Source of the DNA: Enterobacteriaceae bacterium RIT691
GTDB lineage: Bacteria > Pseudomonadota > Gammaproteobacteria > Enterobacterales > Enterobacteriaceae
DNA length: 64,000 nucleotides
NCBI GenBank assembly: GCA_009668205.1
Contig: WJYM01000001.1
Span: 62,001-126,000 of the forward strand
Direction: 5' to 3'
Positions within the stretch are counted from its first letter, which is position 1, and each line of letters begins with the position of its first letter. Below the pieces are notes generated by a model, which was not told the DNA's origin, ran no database searches, and saw only the letters and a list, made by a program, of their open reading frames with translations. A program made the position numbers and the translations under genes. Shown piece by piece: positions 30,474 to 39,936 of the stretch.

Positions 30474-31198
30474 GCGTTCACCTTCAGCAAAGCTGCGTTA
30501 ATGTCGCGCAGGGTCTGAGCGGGATCGGCAGACTGCGTGACCGGACGGCCAATGACCATGTAATCCACACCCGCTGTTTTTGCCTCTTCCGGCGTCATAA
30601 TGCGGCGCTGATCGCCCACGTCACTGCCAGCAGGGCGGATGCCCGGGGTGACCAGCTTAAAGGCCTGTCCCAGATCCTGTTTAAAGCGTACCGCTTCTTG
30701 TGCGGAACACACCACGCCATCCAGACCACAGCGCTTGGTCAACGCCGCCAGTTTCGCTGCATGGTCAGCCGGGGAGAGCGAAATGCCCAAATCCTGCAAA
30801 TCGCTGGCTTCCATGCTGGTGAGTACCGTGACGGCAATCAACAGCGGCGCATCTTTACCAAACGGCTCCAGCGCTTCACGAGCGGCCGTCATCATGCGTG
30901 CCCCACCGGAAGCATGAACGTTGACCATCCACACGCCTAACTCGGCCGCAGCAGCAACCGCATGCGCGGTGGTGTTCGGGATATCGTGAAATTTCAGGTC
31001 GAGGAAAATGTCAAAACCGCGTTGCTGCAGATCGCGAACAAACTGCGGGCCAAATAACGTGAACATCTCTTTCCCGACTTTAAGACGACAGTCGCGCGGG
31101 TCGATGCGATCGACAAAGGCTAAGGCCTTATCGCGATTAGCGTAATCAAGGGCAACAACTACGGGAGAGGAGGTAACAATACGGGATTCAGACGTCAT
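30470..31198 (-). CDS. pyrF: Orotidine 5'-phosphate decarboxylase
   Basis: A 242-residue TIM-barrel enzyme that converts OMP to UMP, the last step of pyrimidine synthesis. The catalytic [10 protein letters not shown] motif is near residue 72 and the phosphate-binding VTPGIRP and VIGRPVT segments lie near the C-terminus. The ATG at 31198 ([19 protein letters not shown]) is chosen by alignment to E. coli PyrF; the frame runs open almost 100 codons further upstream, into lapB, without homology. It follows lapB with a 197-base gap. Confidence 0.96.
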   Translation of the reverse strand: MTSESRIVTSSPVVVALDYANRDKALAFVDRIDPRDCRLKVGKEMFTLFGPQFVRDLQQRGFDIFLDLKFHDIPNTTAHAVAAAAELGVWMVNVHASGGARMMTAAREALEPFGKDAPLLIAVTVLTSMEASDLQDLGISLSPADHAAKLAALTKRCGLDGVVCSAQEAVRFKQDLGQAFKLVTPGIRPAGSDVGDQRRIMTPEEAKTAGVDYMVIGRPVTQSADPAQTLRDINAALLKVNA

Positions 31199-31395
31199 GA
31201 CCAGACCTTCTTGTTGATGGGCCGCAACCGGCGTGGAAACGGTAAACGGCCAGCATTCTACCTGCGTGACGCCTAAATTGACAGGCGGCATTCGCCCAAA
31301 ATCCCCCTGCACGACGAGGGATTGCACGGTGCCTGAACGGGCAAGCTTTAAAATCCCAATAAGTATGTTGTAACTAATGAGGGCTTTTTTAAAAA

Positions 31396-32565
31396 TTACT
31401 GGCCGTCGAGGCCACGGATGGGTTTCACGGTGGACCAGGCACGGCAGGACGGACAGTGCCAGTAAAGGGTGTATGCGGTAAAGCCGCATTTCTGACAGCG
31501 GTAGCGCGGTTTGTTGCGGATCTGCTCACCGACCATATCGCGCAGCACCATCAGGCTGTCTTTCGCACGCCCTTCTTCGGCTTCATTGAGGTGATAGTCC
31601 ATCAATTTATGGAACACGCGCATGGTGGGATGGCGCGTGAGCTGACGGGTCACATACGTTTGTGCGGTATCCACGCCTTCACGCTGCTCCATCACCTGAG
31701 CCAGCATCAATTCAGCCGTTGCCCCGGTATTCTCTTCCACAGCCCGACGCAGGAATTGCGCCCACTCCTCTTCCTTACCCAGCTGCTGATAACAGGTTTG
31801 CAGCATCTCCAGCGTCTCACTCACCAGCTCACGGTCCTGGTCGATGACGCGCTGCAGTGATTCAACGGCTTTCGCGTATTCGCCATTGGCCATAAAGACA
31901 CGGCCCATCATGATCGAGATGCGGGCGCTGTTTTTATCCGCCGCTGCGCCCTTTTTCAACAGCGTCATGGCTTTGTCCATGTCGTTGTTGCCCATCTGCT
32001 GCAGTGCGAGTTCGCACCAGAAATGCGCAATTTCCGGACGGTGTTTTTCTTTGCCGAGTTTGACCAACCGCTCTGCGGTTTCGATGGCTTTCTGCCAGTC
32101 GCTGGTGGCCTGATAGATTTGCAGCAGCTGTTGCAGCGCGCCAATGCGGAAGTCGGTTTCATCCACCAGCTGGCTGAACATATCTTCCGCACGGTCATAC
32201 AGCCCTGCGGCCATGTAGTCACGGCCCAGCTGTTGAACCGCCAAAAGGCGTTGATCGTAGGTCAATGAAGCACTTTCCATCAGCGTCTGATGGATGCGGA
32301 TGGCGCGATCGACTTCACCGCGCGAGCGGAACAGGTTGCCCAGCGTCAGATGCGCCTCAACGGTGCCCGTATCCTCTTTGAGCATGTCGAGGAACAGGTC
32401 CACCGCTTTGTCCTGCTGATTGCTAAGCAGGAAGTTCACGCCCGCGACGTAGTCACGGGAGAGGCGGTTGGCATCGTCCTGTTTGGACTGTTGTGCACTT
32501 CTGCGGCCCATGTACCAGCCATACGCGGCGGCAACGGGTAAAAGCAGAAACAACAACTCCAGCAT
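31396..32565 (-). CDS. lapB: LapB (YciM), LPS assembly and LpxC turnover adaptor
   Basis: A 389-residue inner-membrane-anchored TPR protein that directs FtsH to degrade LpxC and so limits LPS synthesis. An N-terminal membrane helix ([20 protein letters not shown]) is followed by about nine TPR repeats (residues 35-330). A C-terminal rubredoxin-type knuckle has two Cys pairs (YRCQKCG and HCPSCRAW). It starts six bases after lapA and is in the same operon. Confidence 0.96.
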   Translation of the reverse strand: MLELLFLLLPVAAAYGWYMGRRSAQQSKQDDANRLSRDYVAGVNFLLSNQQDKAVDLFLDMLKEDTGTVEAHLTLGNLFRSRGEVDRAIRIHQTLMESASLTYDQRLLAVQQLGRDYMAAGLYDRAEDMFSQLVDETDFRIGALQQLLQIYQATSDWQKAIETAERLVKLGKEKHRPEIAHFWCELALQQMGNNDMDKAMTLLKKGAAADKNSARISIMMGRVFMANGEYAKAVESLQRVIDQDRELVSETLEMLQTCYQQLGKEEEWAQFLRRAVEENTGATAELMLAQVMEQREGVDTAQTYVTRQLTRHPTMRVFHKLMDYHLNEAEEGRAKDSLMVLRDMVGEQIRNKPRYRCQKCGFTAYTLYWHCPSCRAWSTVKPIRGLDGQ

Positions 32566-32571
32566 AGGGAA

Positions 32572-32871
32572 TTATTCCTTCACGACCGGAACAACCGGTG
32601 CAGGCGTTGTCGGGACAAGGTGTTGCTCAAGACGTTTAATTTTACGCTCGGCACGCAGCAGTGCGACGCGGGTACGCAGCCAGAACAGGCCGCAAACCAG
32701 CCAGCCAATGGCAAAACCGGCGGCAAAAAGCACAGCCAGAAGCGTGGAAATACGGAACTCGCCCTGCGCCAGCAGATAGTTAAAGGTGACCTGTTGATCG
32801 TTCTGCGCACCTAAGGTGACGGAGATAACGAAAATCGCCAGCACCAGTAAAAAAATGAGTAAATATTTCAC
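32572..32871 (-). CDS. lapA: LapA (YciS), partner of LapB
   Basis: A 99-residue inner-membrane protein with two hydrophobic segments (LLIFLLVLAIFVISVTLGAQ and LLAVLFAAGFAIGWLVCGLFW) and a coiled-coil, basic cytoplasmic part; E. coli LapA has about 102 residues. It is co-expressed with LapB and acts in LPS assembly. The 151 bases between pgpB and lapA should hold the operon promoters, heat-shock-inducible in E. coli. Confidence 0.93.
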   Translation of the reverse strand: MKYLLIFLLVLAIFVISVTLGAQNDQQVTFNYLLAQGEFRISTLLAVLFAAGFAIGWLVCGLFWLRTRVALLRAERKIKRLEQHLVPTTPAPVVPVVKE

Positions 32872-33022
32872 ATGACTTCCCGTTATGTGGTTTATGTGAA
32901 TAAAAGCTGCTCAATCTGCCACTTCCAGCCCTATAAAGTATCATCTTCGCCGCAATGGCGAAACTGGCAAGCGTGCAGCCTGCGAAGGATTTATGGGCGA
33001 AGCGACGATATATCAACCCGAT

Positions 33023-33787
33023 TTACTGCTCCGGCTCACGGTTTCGGATTTCCCTTGCTTCCTCACCCGGTGGCGTAAGCGGTCCACACAGCTTTTGCGT
33101 CAGCCATGTTGCCCCGGTCACCAACAGCCCTGAGATAAGCGTAGCGACCACCAAATCCTGTGGCCAGTGCATCCCCAACAGCAGCCGACTGCCCATCACC
33201 GCCGTCGCCCAGACTAACAGGACGGCAATGGTCACCGTTCTGCGTCGCGGCCACAGCAGACCCACCGCCAGTAACGCCCAACTGGCCGCAAACAGGGTAT
33301 GGCCGGAAGGAAACGCAAATCCGGTCTCCTTTTGCCAGTGTTGACGTAAAAACAGCGGTAAATCCGTGCGATGCTCCAGCTGTTTTTCCACTAATTGCGC
33401 ACGTTCCTTACGCTTTAAAGTGTAGAACTCTGTCACCGGCACCTGCTGCGTTTTTTCCAGCCAAATCACGAAAGGCCGCGGTTCCTGCACCTTTTCCTTG
33501 ACCCATGATTTGGCTGCCTGTCCGATAAGGATCGCACCGGCAAGAATGGCAAACAGCACCAGCGCCGCCCGCAGGCGAAAGCGAAGGCACCATAAAAACC
33601 AGGCACACAGCACCACGTGGGTAATAATGCCCCAGGGCTGGGTGACCGTTTCGGTTACCCAGTAGAGGATTTTTAGCCACCAGGTCTCTTCACCTGGCTG
33701 CCATTTCCAGCCGGAAAGCCATACCGCTACTGGCATCACCAGCAGAAGCGCCGTTCCTACAGCCGTGCGTCGGGCAATCGAAAGCAT
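33023..33787 (-). CDS. pgpB: Phosphatidylglycerophosphatase B / undecaprenyl-PP phosphatase
   Basis: A 254-residue PAP2-family membrane phosphatase, the E. coli length. It dephosphorylates phosphatidylglycerophosphate, undecaprenyl pyrophosphate and related lipids on the periplasmic side. The three phosphatase motifs are KVQEPRPF, PSGHT and SRLLLGMHWPQD, with six membrane helices between and around them. The ATG at 33787 gives MLSIARRTAVGTALLLVMPVAVW, as in the family. It is divergent from ribA. Confidence 0.94.
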   Translation of the reverse strand: MLSIARRTAVGTALLLVMPVAVWLSGWKWQPGEETWWLKILYWVTETVTQPWGIITHVVLCAWFLWCLRFRLRAALVLFAILAGAILIGQAAKSWVKEKVQEPRPFVIWLEKTQQVPVTEFYTLKRKERAQLVEKQLEHRTDLPLFLRQHWQKETGFAFPSGHTLFAASWALLAVGLLWPRRRTVTIAVLLVWATAVMGSRLLLGMHWPQDLVVATLISGLLVTGATWLTQKLCGPLTPPGEEAREIRNREPEQ

Positions 33788-33967
33788 CGCAACTCCTTTT
33801 TCCTTAAACATCACAATCATAACTGAAAAAAAGGGCTACGGTAAAAGCATCAGAATTGTGCGCTTAAACAGCAGATAGCTGTGAGCCATTAGGTGAAGCC
33901 TCTTCATTGTGGCAAAATGAACGTAAAGAAGGCACAACAAGCATGCCGCTAGACTCTGGAGAATCAC

Positions 33968-34558
33968 ATGCAGCTTAAACGTGTGGCAGAAGCCAAACTG
34001 CCAACCCCTTGGGGCGATTTCCTGATGGTGGGTTTTGAAGAACTGGCAACCGGGCAGGATCACGTCGCCCTCGTGTTCGGCGATGTTTCCGGGAACACCC
34101 CGGTGCTGGCACGCGTCCATTCGGAATGTCTGACCGGCGATGCCCTGTTCAGCCTGCGCTGTGACTGCGGTTTCCAGTTGGAAGCGGCGCTGACTCACAT
34201 TGCTGAAGAAGGCCGTGGCGTGCTGCTTTATCACCGTCAGGAAGGCCGAAATATTGGATTGCTGAATAAAATTCGCGCCTATGCGTTACAGGATCAGGGC
34301 TATGACACCGTGGAAGCCAACCATCAGTTAGGTTTTGCGGCGGATGAGCGTGACTTCACCCTGTGTGCCGATATGTTCAAACTGCTGGGCATTGATGAAG
34401 TGCGTCTGCTGACCAACAACCCGAAAAAAGTCGAGATTCTGACCGAAGCGGGCATCAACATTGTTGAGCGCGTGCCGCTGATCGTCGGGCGTAACCCGAA
34501 AAATGCGCATTATCTGGATACCAAAGCCGCGAAGATGGGCCATCTGCTCGGCAACTGA
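33968..34558 (+). CDS. ribA: GTP cyclohydrolase II
   Basis: A 196-residue zinc enzyme that opens the GTP imidazole ring in the first step of riboflavin synthesis. The zinc cysteines lie in [20 protein letters not shown]. The [11 protein letters not shown] segment holds catalytic residues. Length and sequence match E. coli RibA. It is divergent from pgpB and followed by a short GC-rich hairpin. Confidence 0.97.
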   Translation: MQLKRVAEAKLPTPWGDFLMVGFEELATGQDHVALVFGDVSGNTPVLARVHSECLTGDALFSLRCDCGFQLEAALTHIAEEGRGVLLYHRQEGRNIGLLNKIRAYALQDQGYDTVEANHQLGFAADERDFTLCADMFKLLGIDEVRLLTNNPKKVEILTEAGINIVERVPLIVGRNPKNAHYLDTKAAKMGHLLGN

Positions 34559-34563
34559 CGGTA

Positions 34564-34592
34564 AGGCGGTGCTTAAGGGCACCGCTTGTTTC
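34564..34592 (+). terminator. Probable terminator of ribA
   Basis: A seven-base-pair stem GCGGTGC/GCACCGC with a six-base loop just after the ribA stop, followed by TTGTTT. The U-tract is short, so confidence is moderate. Confidence 0.5.
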
Positions 34593-34638
34593 CCGTTGGT
34601 TTATTGTCTCCGCCGCCTTTTTGCGGTACCGTCAAAAG

Positions 34639-34695
34639 ATGAATACGACACACTGTACCCTCAACTCACTTTCTCTTCGTTGGTGGCAGCCTTAA
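34639..34695 (+). CDS. Putative Trp-rich leader peptide of the second TrpRS gene
   Basis: A short ORF, ATG to TAA, encoding the 18 residues MNTTHCTLNSLSLRWWQP, with two adjacent UGG codons four codons before the stop. It ends 102 bases upstream of a tryptophanyl-tRNA synthetase gene, where amino-acid attenuators place their leader peptide. Trp is the rarest amino acid, so a Trp pair here is unlikely by chance. The ribosome-binding site is weak (AAAAG). That it works as a sensor of charged tRNA-Trp is inferred from position and codons. Confidence 0.6.
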   Translation: MNTTHCTLNSLSLRWWQP

Positions 34696-34797
34696 CCCAG
34701 GCAGCCTGATTTCCCCTTTTCGTTTTTTACCCTCAGGCCGCCGGAAGGCGCCACTCTGTCAACAGAACCGCTTTCTGGCGCATAACAGGAGCTTCTG
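34685..34797 (+). promoter_or_regulatory. Possible transcription attenuator region before trpS2
   Basis: GGCAGCC occurs at the Trp codons (34685-34691) and again at 34700-34706. The second copy, extended to GGCAGCCTGA, can pair at nine of ten positions with TCAGGCCGCC at 34733-34742. A run of six T residues (34723-34728) lies between. Alternative short stems exist further on (CAGAA/TTCTG at 34763-34777). I could not identify one clear terminator hairpin directly before the T run, so the mechanism is open. AGGAG lies about six bases before the trpS2 ATG. Confidence 0.4.
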
Positions 34798-35817
34798 ATG
34801 ACCGACACAACTCAATCTTCACCTCTGGTCCTGACCGGCGACCGCCCTACCGGCCCCCTGCATTTGGGCCATTATGTGGGCTCTCTGCGTCAACGCGTGA
34901 CGCTACAGGATAACTATCCGCAATACATTCTGATTGCTGACCTGCAAGGGCTGACGGATAACGGCTCGCAGCCCGAAAAAGTGGCCTCGAATGTGCTGGA
35001 AGTGATGGCGGATTACCTTGCGGTGGGTATAGATCCGTTACGCTCAACGATTTGTCTGCAGTCGGCGCTGCCCGCGCTGGCAGAGCTGACGATGCTGTAC
35101 ATGAATATAGTGACAGTGTCACGTGTTGAGCGTAATCCGACGGTGAAAAATGAAATACAGCAGAAAGGATTTTCCCGCTCGCTGCCAGCCGGATTCCTGG
35201 TCTATCCCATCAGTCAGGCGGCCGATATAACCGCTTTTGGCGCCGATCGGGTGCCCGTTGGCGACGATCAGCTGCCGATGATTGAACAAACCAATGAGAT
35301 AGTTCATAAGATGAACAGCCTGTTGCCCCAGCCTGTTCTGCGCCACTGCCAGGCGCTGTTAAGCCCGGTTGGCCGCCTGCCGGGAATTGATGGCAGTGCA
35401 AAAATGTCGAAAACGCTGGGCAATACGCTTGCCCTCAGTGCCTCCGAAGAACAGATCCACAAAGCCGTTAGCGCCATGTACACCGACCCAGGACATCTGC
35501 GCATCAGCGATCCTGGCAAGACAGAAGGCAATGTGGTGTTTACCTATCTGGACGCCTTTCATCCGGATGCGGACAAAGTGACGGCCATGAAGGCGCACTA
35601 TCAGCAAGGCGGGCTGGGAGACCGTCAGTGCAAGACCGAACTTGAGGAGTGCCTGCAGACGCTGCTGGCCCCGATTCGAGAGCGGCGCGCGAAGCTGATT
35701 GCGGATAAAGAACTGCTGCTGGAATTGTTGAGAGAAGGCAGCGAGAAGGCGCATCAGCATACGCAAAAAACGCTGCATGCGGTGAAACGCGGGCTGGGAT
35801 TACCGGTGATGTTTTAA
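34798..35817 (+). CDS. Second (auxiliary) tryptophanyl-tRNA synthetase
   Basis: A 339-residue class I aminoacyl-tRNA synthetase that charges tRNA-Trp. The HIGH-type motif is HLGH at residues 22-25 in RPTGPLHLGHYVGSLRQ, and the KMSKS-type motif is KMSKT at 202-206 in GSAKMSKTLGN. The segment PISQAADITAFGADRVPVGDDQ fits TrpRS. From memory it is clearly diverged from housekeeping E. coli TrpS, which lies elsewhere in the genome, so this is probably an extra copy (TrpRS-II type). In other bacteria such copies are inducible and can resist the inhibitor indolmycin. It lies between ribA and acnA, where E. coli has no such gene. Confidence 0.88.
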   Translation: MTDTTQSSPLVLTGDRPTGPLHLGHYVGSLRQRVTLQDNYPQYILIADLQGLTDNGSQPEKVASNVLEVMADYLAVGIDPLRSTICLQSALPALAELTMLYMNIVTVSRVERNPTVKNEIQQKGFSRSLPAGFLVYPISQAADITAFGADRVPVGDDQLPMIEQTNEIVHKMNSLLPQPVLRHCQALLSPVGRLPGIDGSAKMSKTLGNTLALSASEEQIHKAVSAMYTDPGHLRISDPGKTEGNVVFTYLDAFHPDADKVTAMKAHYQQGGLGDRQCKTELEECLQTLLAPIRERRAKLIADKELLLELLREGSEKAHQHTQKTLHAVKRGLGLPVMF

Positions 35818-35819
35818 GG

Positions 35820-35906
35820 ACATGCCCGGCGGCGCTGGCGCTTGCACGGGCCTACGATAGGGACCCATGTTTTGTAGGCCCGGCAAGCTTGCGCCGCCGG
35901 GCATTG
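35820..35906. repeat. Pair of REP elements (BIME) between trpS2 and acnA
   Basis: Two inverted REP units, GCCCGGCGGCGCTGGCGCTTG to GGGCCTAC and GTAGGCCCGGCAAGCTTG to GCCGCCGGGC, separated by about 20 bases between convergent gene ends. They closely match the pair downstream of pspF. Confidence 0.87.
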
Positions 35907-35910
35907 CTGA

Positions 35911-38586
35911 TTAACGCAGCATATTACGAATCACGTAGTGCAGGATCCCATCGTTCTGGTAATAGGTCAGCTCCGTGGCGGTATCAATACGACAACGGCA
36001 CTCGACCACCTCTTTTTTCCCGTCCGGACGGGTCAGCATAACGGGGACCACCGCCCCCGGACTGAGGTTTTGCAGGTCGGTAATATCAAGCTGCTCTTCT
36101 CCGGTCAGCATCAGCGTTTTACGCGTGACGCCCTGTGGGAATTCCAGCGGCAGGATCCCCATGCCAATCAGGTTAGAGCGGTGAATACGCTCGAACGACT
36201 CCGAGATAACCACTCTCACGCCCAACAGACGCGGCCCCTTCGCCGCCCAGTCACGGCTGGATCCCGAGCCATACTCTTTGCCCGCGATGACGGCCAGCGG
36301 TGTGCCCTGCTCTTTATAGCGCATCGCGGCATCATAAATAGCCACCACTTCGCTGCCCGGCAGATGGCGCGTCATCCCACCTTCCACGCCCGGTACCATT
36401 TCATTGCGGATACGGATGTTGGCAAAGGTCCCGCGCATCATCACTTCGTGATTACCACGGCGTGATCCATAGGAGTTAAAGTCCCGGCGTTCAACACCAT
36501 GATTTTGCAGGTAGCGCCCGGCCGGGCTGTCCGGTTTAATGCTGCCAGCCGGTGAGATGTGGTCCGTGGTCACGGAGTCTCCCAGCATCGCCAGGATCCG
36601 CGCGCCATGAATATCTTCCACCGGATCCGGCTGTACGCCCATGTCATCGAAGAACGGTGACAGACGGATATAGGTAGAGTCCTGCTGCCAGCCGTAGGTT
36701 GCAGAATGTTCAACCTGAATCGCCTTCCACTCCGCCGTGCCTTCAAACACTTCGGCATACTCTTTGTGGAACATATCGGTCGAGACCTCCTCAACCGCCC
36801 TGGCAATTTCCGCCCCCGACGGCCAGATATCTTTCAGATAAACCGGGTTGCCCTGCTGATCGTTGCCCAGCGGATCGCTGAGCAAATTAAGATTCATATT
36901 CCCGGCGAGCGCGTAAGCCACCACCAGCGGCGGTGACGCCAGCCAATTGGTTTTGACCAGAGGATGAATACGCCCTTCAAAGTTACGGTTGCCCGACAGC
37001 ACCGCCCCCACCGTCAGATCGCCTTTTTTAATGGCCGATTCGATAGGATCCGGCAGCGGCCCTGAGTTACCGATACAGGTTGTGCAGCCATAGCCCACCA
37101 GGTTGAACCCCAGTTCGTCCAGATAAGGGGTGAGTTTGGCGTGAGCCAGATAGTCCGATACGACTTTCGAACCCGGTGCCAGCGACGCTTTGACCCAGGG
37201 CTGGCGGGTAAGCCCAAGCTTAACGGCTTTTTTCGCCAGCAGCCCGGCGGCCATCAGTACGCTGGGGTTTGAGGTGTTGGTACAGGAGGTGATGGCCGCG
37301 ATCACCACCGCGCCATCGGGCAACTGGTACTGATGTCCGTTCAGGGTATAGTCGACCGGATTGCTGTCTTTCTGTGCGGTATTCAGTTCAAGCTCAGCGC
37401 TCTGCGCAAAGGCTTTCGGCACATCACCCAGAGCGACCCTGTCCTGCGGTCTTTTCGGCCCGGCCAGACTGGCTTCAACCTCGTCCATATTCAATGCCAG
37501 AGTGCTGCTGAAGACAGGTTCATCACCGGTATTGCGCCACATCCCCTGCGCTTTGGCATACGCTTCCACCAGCGCGATGTGCTCTTCGCTGCGACCGCTC
37601 AGGCGCATGTAGTCGAGCGTGACGCCGTCAATGGGGAAGAACCCACAGGTTGCGCCATACTCCGGCGACATATTGGCAATGGTGGCGCGATCCGCCAGCG
37701 GCAGCGAGTCCAGCCCATCACCATAAAACTCCACAAATTTGCCGACCACACCGTGCTTGCGCAGCATCTGGGTAACGGTGAGCACCAGGTCAGTTGCCGT
37801 GATCCCTTCACGCAGTTTGCCCGTCAGCTTGAAGCCGACAACATCGGGGGTCAGCATCGATACCGGTTGGCCAAGCATCGCCGCTTCGGCTTCAATGCCT
37901 CCGACGCCCCAGCCAAGCACCCCCAGGCCGTTGATCATCGTGGTGTGGGAATCGGTACCGACCAGCGTATCGGGATACGCCACCCACTCCCCGTTCAGCT
38001 CCTCACTCCAGACGGCTTTGCCGAGAAATTCCAGGTTCACCTGATGGCAAATCCCCGTTCCCGGCGGCACAACGCTGAAGCGGCTGAAGGCCTGTTGGCC
38101 CCAGCGCAGAAAAGCATAACGTTCGTGGTTACGCTCCATTTCCAGACGTACGTTTTCGTCGAAGGCCCCTTCATCACCGAAATGATCGACAGTGACCGAG
38201 TGGTCAATGACCAGGTCGACCGGCGACAACGGGTTTACTTTTGCGGTATCGCCACCAAGACGCTTCACCGCTTCACGCATGGCGGCCAGATCGACCACCG
38301 CAGGCACGCCGGTGAAATCCTGCATTAATACTCGCGCAGGACGATAGGCAATTTCACGGTCGGCATGGGCGGTTTTCAGCCATCCGGCCAGGGCATGGAT
38401 ATCTTCTTCAGTGACAGAATCGTTGTCCTGCCAGCGCAGCAGATTTTCGAACAGAACTTTAAGTGACTTAGGCAGACGGGAAAGATCGCCGAGGCTTCTG
38501 GCCGCCAGAGGCAGGCTGTAGTAGTGGTAGGTTTTAGCTTGAACCTGCAGCGTGTCCTTACTGGCTTCTCGTAGGGTTGACGACAT
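35911..38586 (-). CDS. acnA: Aconitate hydratase A
   Basis: An 891-residue [4Fe-4S] enzyme, exactly the E. coli AcnA length. It interconverts citrate and isocitrate and serves under stress and in stationary phase. Cluster-binding cysteines are in [10 protein letters not shown] and [11 protein letters not shown]. The C-terminal swivel domain includes [19 protein letters not shown] and [22 protein letters not shown] precedes the ATG. The 174 bases upstream end at the ymiC terminator. Confidence 0.98.
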   Translation of the reverse strand: MSSTLREASKDTLQVQAKTYHYYSLPLAARSLGDLSRLPKSLKVLFENLLRWQDNDSVTEEDIHALAGWLKTAHADREIAYRPARVLMQDFTGVPAVVDLAAMREAVKRLGGDTAKVNPLSPVDLVIDHSVTVDHFGDEGAFDENVRLEMERNHERYAFLRWGQQAFSRFSVVPPGTGICHQVNLEFLGKAVWSEELNGEWVAYPDTLVGTDSHTTMINGLGVLGWGVGGIEAEAAMLGQPVSMLTPDVVGFKLTGKLREGITATDLVLTVTQMLRKHGVVGKFVEFYGDGLDSLPLADRATIANMSPEYGATCGFFPIDGVTLDYMRLSGRSEEHIALVEAYAKAQGMWRNTGDEPVFSSTLALNMDEVEASLAGPKRPQDRVALGDVPKAFAQSAELELNTAQKDSNPVDYTLNGHQYQLPDGAVVIAAITSCTNTSNPSVLMAAGLLAKKAVKLGLTRQPWVKASLAPGSKVVSDYLAHAKLTPYLDELGFNLVGYGCTTCIGNSGPLPDPIESAIKKGDLTVGAVLSGNRNFEGRIHPLVKTNWLASPPLVVAYALAGNMNLNLLSDPLGNDQQGNPVYLKDIWPSGAEIARAVEEVSTDMFHKEYAEVFEGTAEWKAIQVEHSATYGWQQDSTYIRLSPFFDDMGVQPDPVEDIHGARILAMLGDSVTTDHISPAGSIKPDSPAGRYLQNHGVERRDFNSYGSRRGNHEVMMRGTFANIRIRNEMVPGVEGGMTRHLPGSEVVAIYDAAMRYKEQGTPLAVIAGKEYGSGSSRDWAAKGPRLLGVRVVISESFERIHRSNLIGMGILPLEFPQGVTRKTLMLTGEEQLDITDLQNLSPGAVVPVMLTRPDGKKEVVECRCRIDTATELTYYQNDGILHYVIRNMLR

Positions 38587-38723
38587 AGCTCCTCCTTAAT
38601 GACAGGGAATAGCGATACCCTGACGCTCCTCAGGGTCTGTCTTTAAAGATAACACACCCTCAATGTAACGTTTTGATAACAACCCAAATTGCTAAATTGT
38701 GCAGGTTTTATTCGGCGGGAACG

Positions 38724-38753
38724 ATAAAAAAACCCGGCGCTAAGGGCCGGGTT
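38724..38753 (-). terminator. Rho-independent terminator of the ymiA-yciX-ymiC unit
   Basis: On the minus strand, AACCCGGC pairs with GCCGGGTT and a run of seven T residues follows. It sits eight bases after the ymiC stop codon. The upstream small genes would also end here. Confidence 0.85.
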
Positions 38754-38760
38754 TTACGGG

Positions 38761-38859
38761 TTATTTGATGATGACCCAAAGCAGTTGGGCCCAGAACATG
38801 AGCGACAGGGAAAACACGCCCATCCACGACCAGTATTTCACGCTGTTATTCATATTCAT
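38761..38859 (-). CDS. ymiC: Small membrane protein YmiC
   Basis: A 32-residue protein, mostly one membrane helix, with SVKYWSWMGVFSLSLMFWAQ at its core and ending in WVIIK. It matches the E. coli small protein YmiC, recalled as about 31 residues, in the KYWSWMG segment and in position just upstream of acnA. Two in-frame ATG codons are possible (38859 and 38853). Function is unknown. It is immediately followed by a strong terminator. Confidence 0.75.
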   Translation of the reverse strand: MNMNNSVKYWSWMGVFSLSLMFWAQLLWVIIK

Positions 38860-38983
38860 GATTAAACACCAATAGTTATTCATTTTTACCGCCCCTTCAG
38901 GCAGTACCTTTATTGCTGTGGTGTCGTTATTAACGAGTACAGAAGGTCTGTCATACTTCGTTGAATCAAATAAAGTGAATGAA

Positions 38984-39151
38984 TTAACGTTTTTTATCGT
39001 CTTCTACTGAAAAAGAATCAATAAAGGCCTGTTGTTGAGGTGTCAGTTGCCAGGACTCAGGAACAACACCCTGCTCCTTCTTTGCGTCCTGCTGTTTGTC
39101 ATTTGACTGACATCTCGGTTTCACTGACACGCTCTGACCAGAAACGACCAT
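38984..39151 (-). CDS. yciX: Small conserved protein YciX
   Basis: A 55-residue hydrophilic protein, the same length as recalled for E. coli YciX. The C-terminal half (SWQLTPQQQAFIDSFSVEDD) looks structured, while the N-terminal half is basic and low in complexity. Its ATG lies two bases after the ymiA stop (TAAAAATG), so the two are coupled. No function is known. Confidence 0.7.
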   Translation of the reverse strand: MVVSGQSVSVKPRCQSNDKQQDAKKEQGVVPESWQLTPQQQAFIDSFSVEDDKKR

Positions 39152-39153
39152 TT

Positions 39154-39294
39154 TTAACCCCAATATTTCCAGATAAGCAGCGCAACAATCACCCAAAACG
39201 CCGCGGAGCCCAGGAATACCGCAAACCAGGCTTTACGCTTTAACTCAGCATCCTTCTGCGGTTGTTCTCGTCCTGACGACATCGCTAGCCTCAT
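39154..39294 (-). CDS. ymiA: Small membrane protein YmiA
   Basis: A 46-residue protein with one membrane helix near the C-terminus (AVFLGSAAFWVIVALLIWKYW) preceded by a charged segment (DAELKRKAW). It matches E. coli YmiA in length and in the KRKAW...FLGSA...VALLIWK pattern. The ATG at 39294 is chosen for that match. It is the first gene of the ymiA-yciX-ymiC unit upstream of acnA. Confidence 0.82.
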   Translation of the reverse strand: MRLAMSSGREQPQKDAELKRKAWFAVFLGSAAFWVIVALLIWKYWG

Positions 39295-39858
39295 ACAATC
39301 GTTACCACTTATCATTAATGAGCCAACAATCGGCACAAGTAATCATCATTGAGATAAATCCTAATTAAAAAACAAGCAAAAATCCAGTGATTTTACGAAG
39401 CCTCGCACGGTGATCCTTCAATTTATGACGGCAAATAAATATTTGATGTAGCAAATTTGCCAAGCAGGAAAATAGTTTCTACTTTTAGTGCCGAAGATGA
39501 ATGACGGAATAGCGTGACGGAGTATCCGTTTGTGATAACACGCACATTGTTAAATGCAAATGAGGTCGATTTAAATTTACGATAAGTCGCTCATCCGCAG
39601 GAGGAACACCTATTTCATTTCATCACCTTGCTATTTTATTAAATTGTTAATGCAAGATATTCAATGTGACTCAATGCCCCGCTCAGCGAAACCCAACATC
39701 CGCGTCTTCCCTTACACTTTAGCGGCTTCACTTCACGCCATGGCCAAACCCTCAATAATCGTCTCTGATAGCCGGTACAGAAGCGTTCGGTCCCGTTATT
39801 CAGCATTGCTTAAAGTTGTGTAAAACATTGTCATACCGTTACACACCTCGTTGCAATT

Positions 39859-39877
39859 AGCAGTAATTATCATTTAC
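39859..39877. promoter_or_regulatory. Candidate Fur box upstream of the ferric transporter
   Basis: On the minus strand GTAAATGATAATTACTGCT matches the 19-base Fur consensus GATAATGATAATCATTATC at about 12 positions, including an unbroken AATGATAAT core. It lies 60 bases before the transporter start, as expected for iron repression. The rest of the 640-base gap from ymiA to here is AT-rich and I see no gene in it. Confidence 0.5.
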
Positions 39878-39936
39878 ATTTCCGCCGGATTTCTCTCGCT
39901 TTAGACACTCAATCACGCTAAAGACCGGATACCCTA

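Noticed and set aside
37333-38328. 331-codon plus-strand ORF inside acnA
   Set aside because: Antisense shadow of a conserved gene; composition is His/Arg/Gln-rich with no motif or ribosome-binding site.
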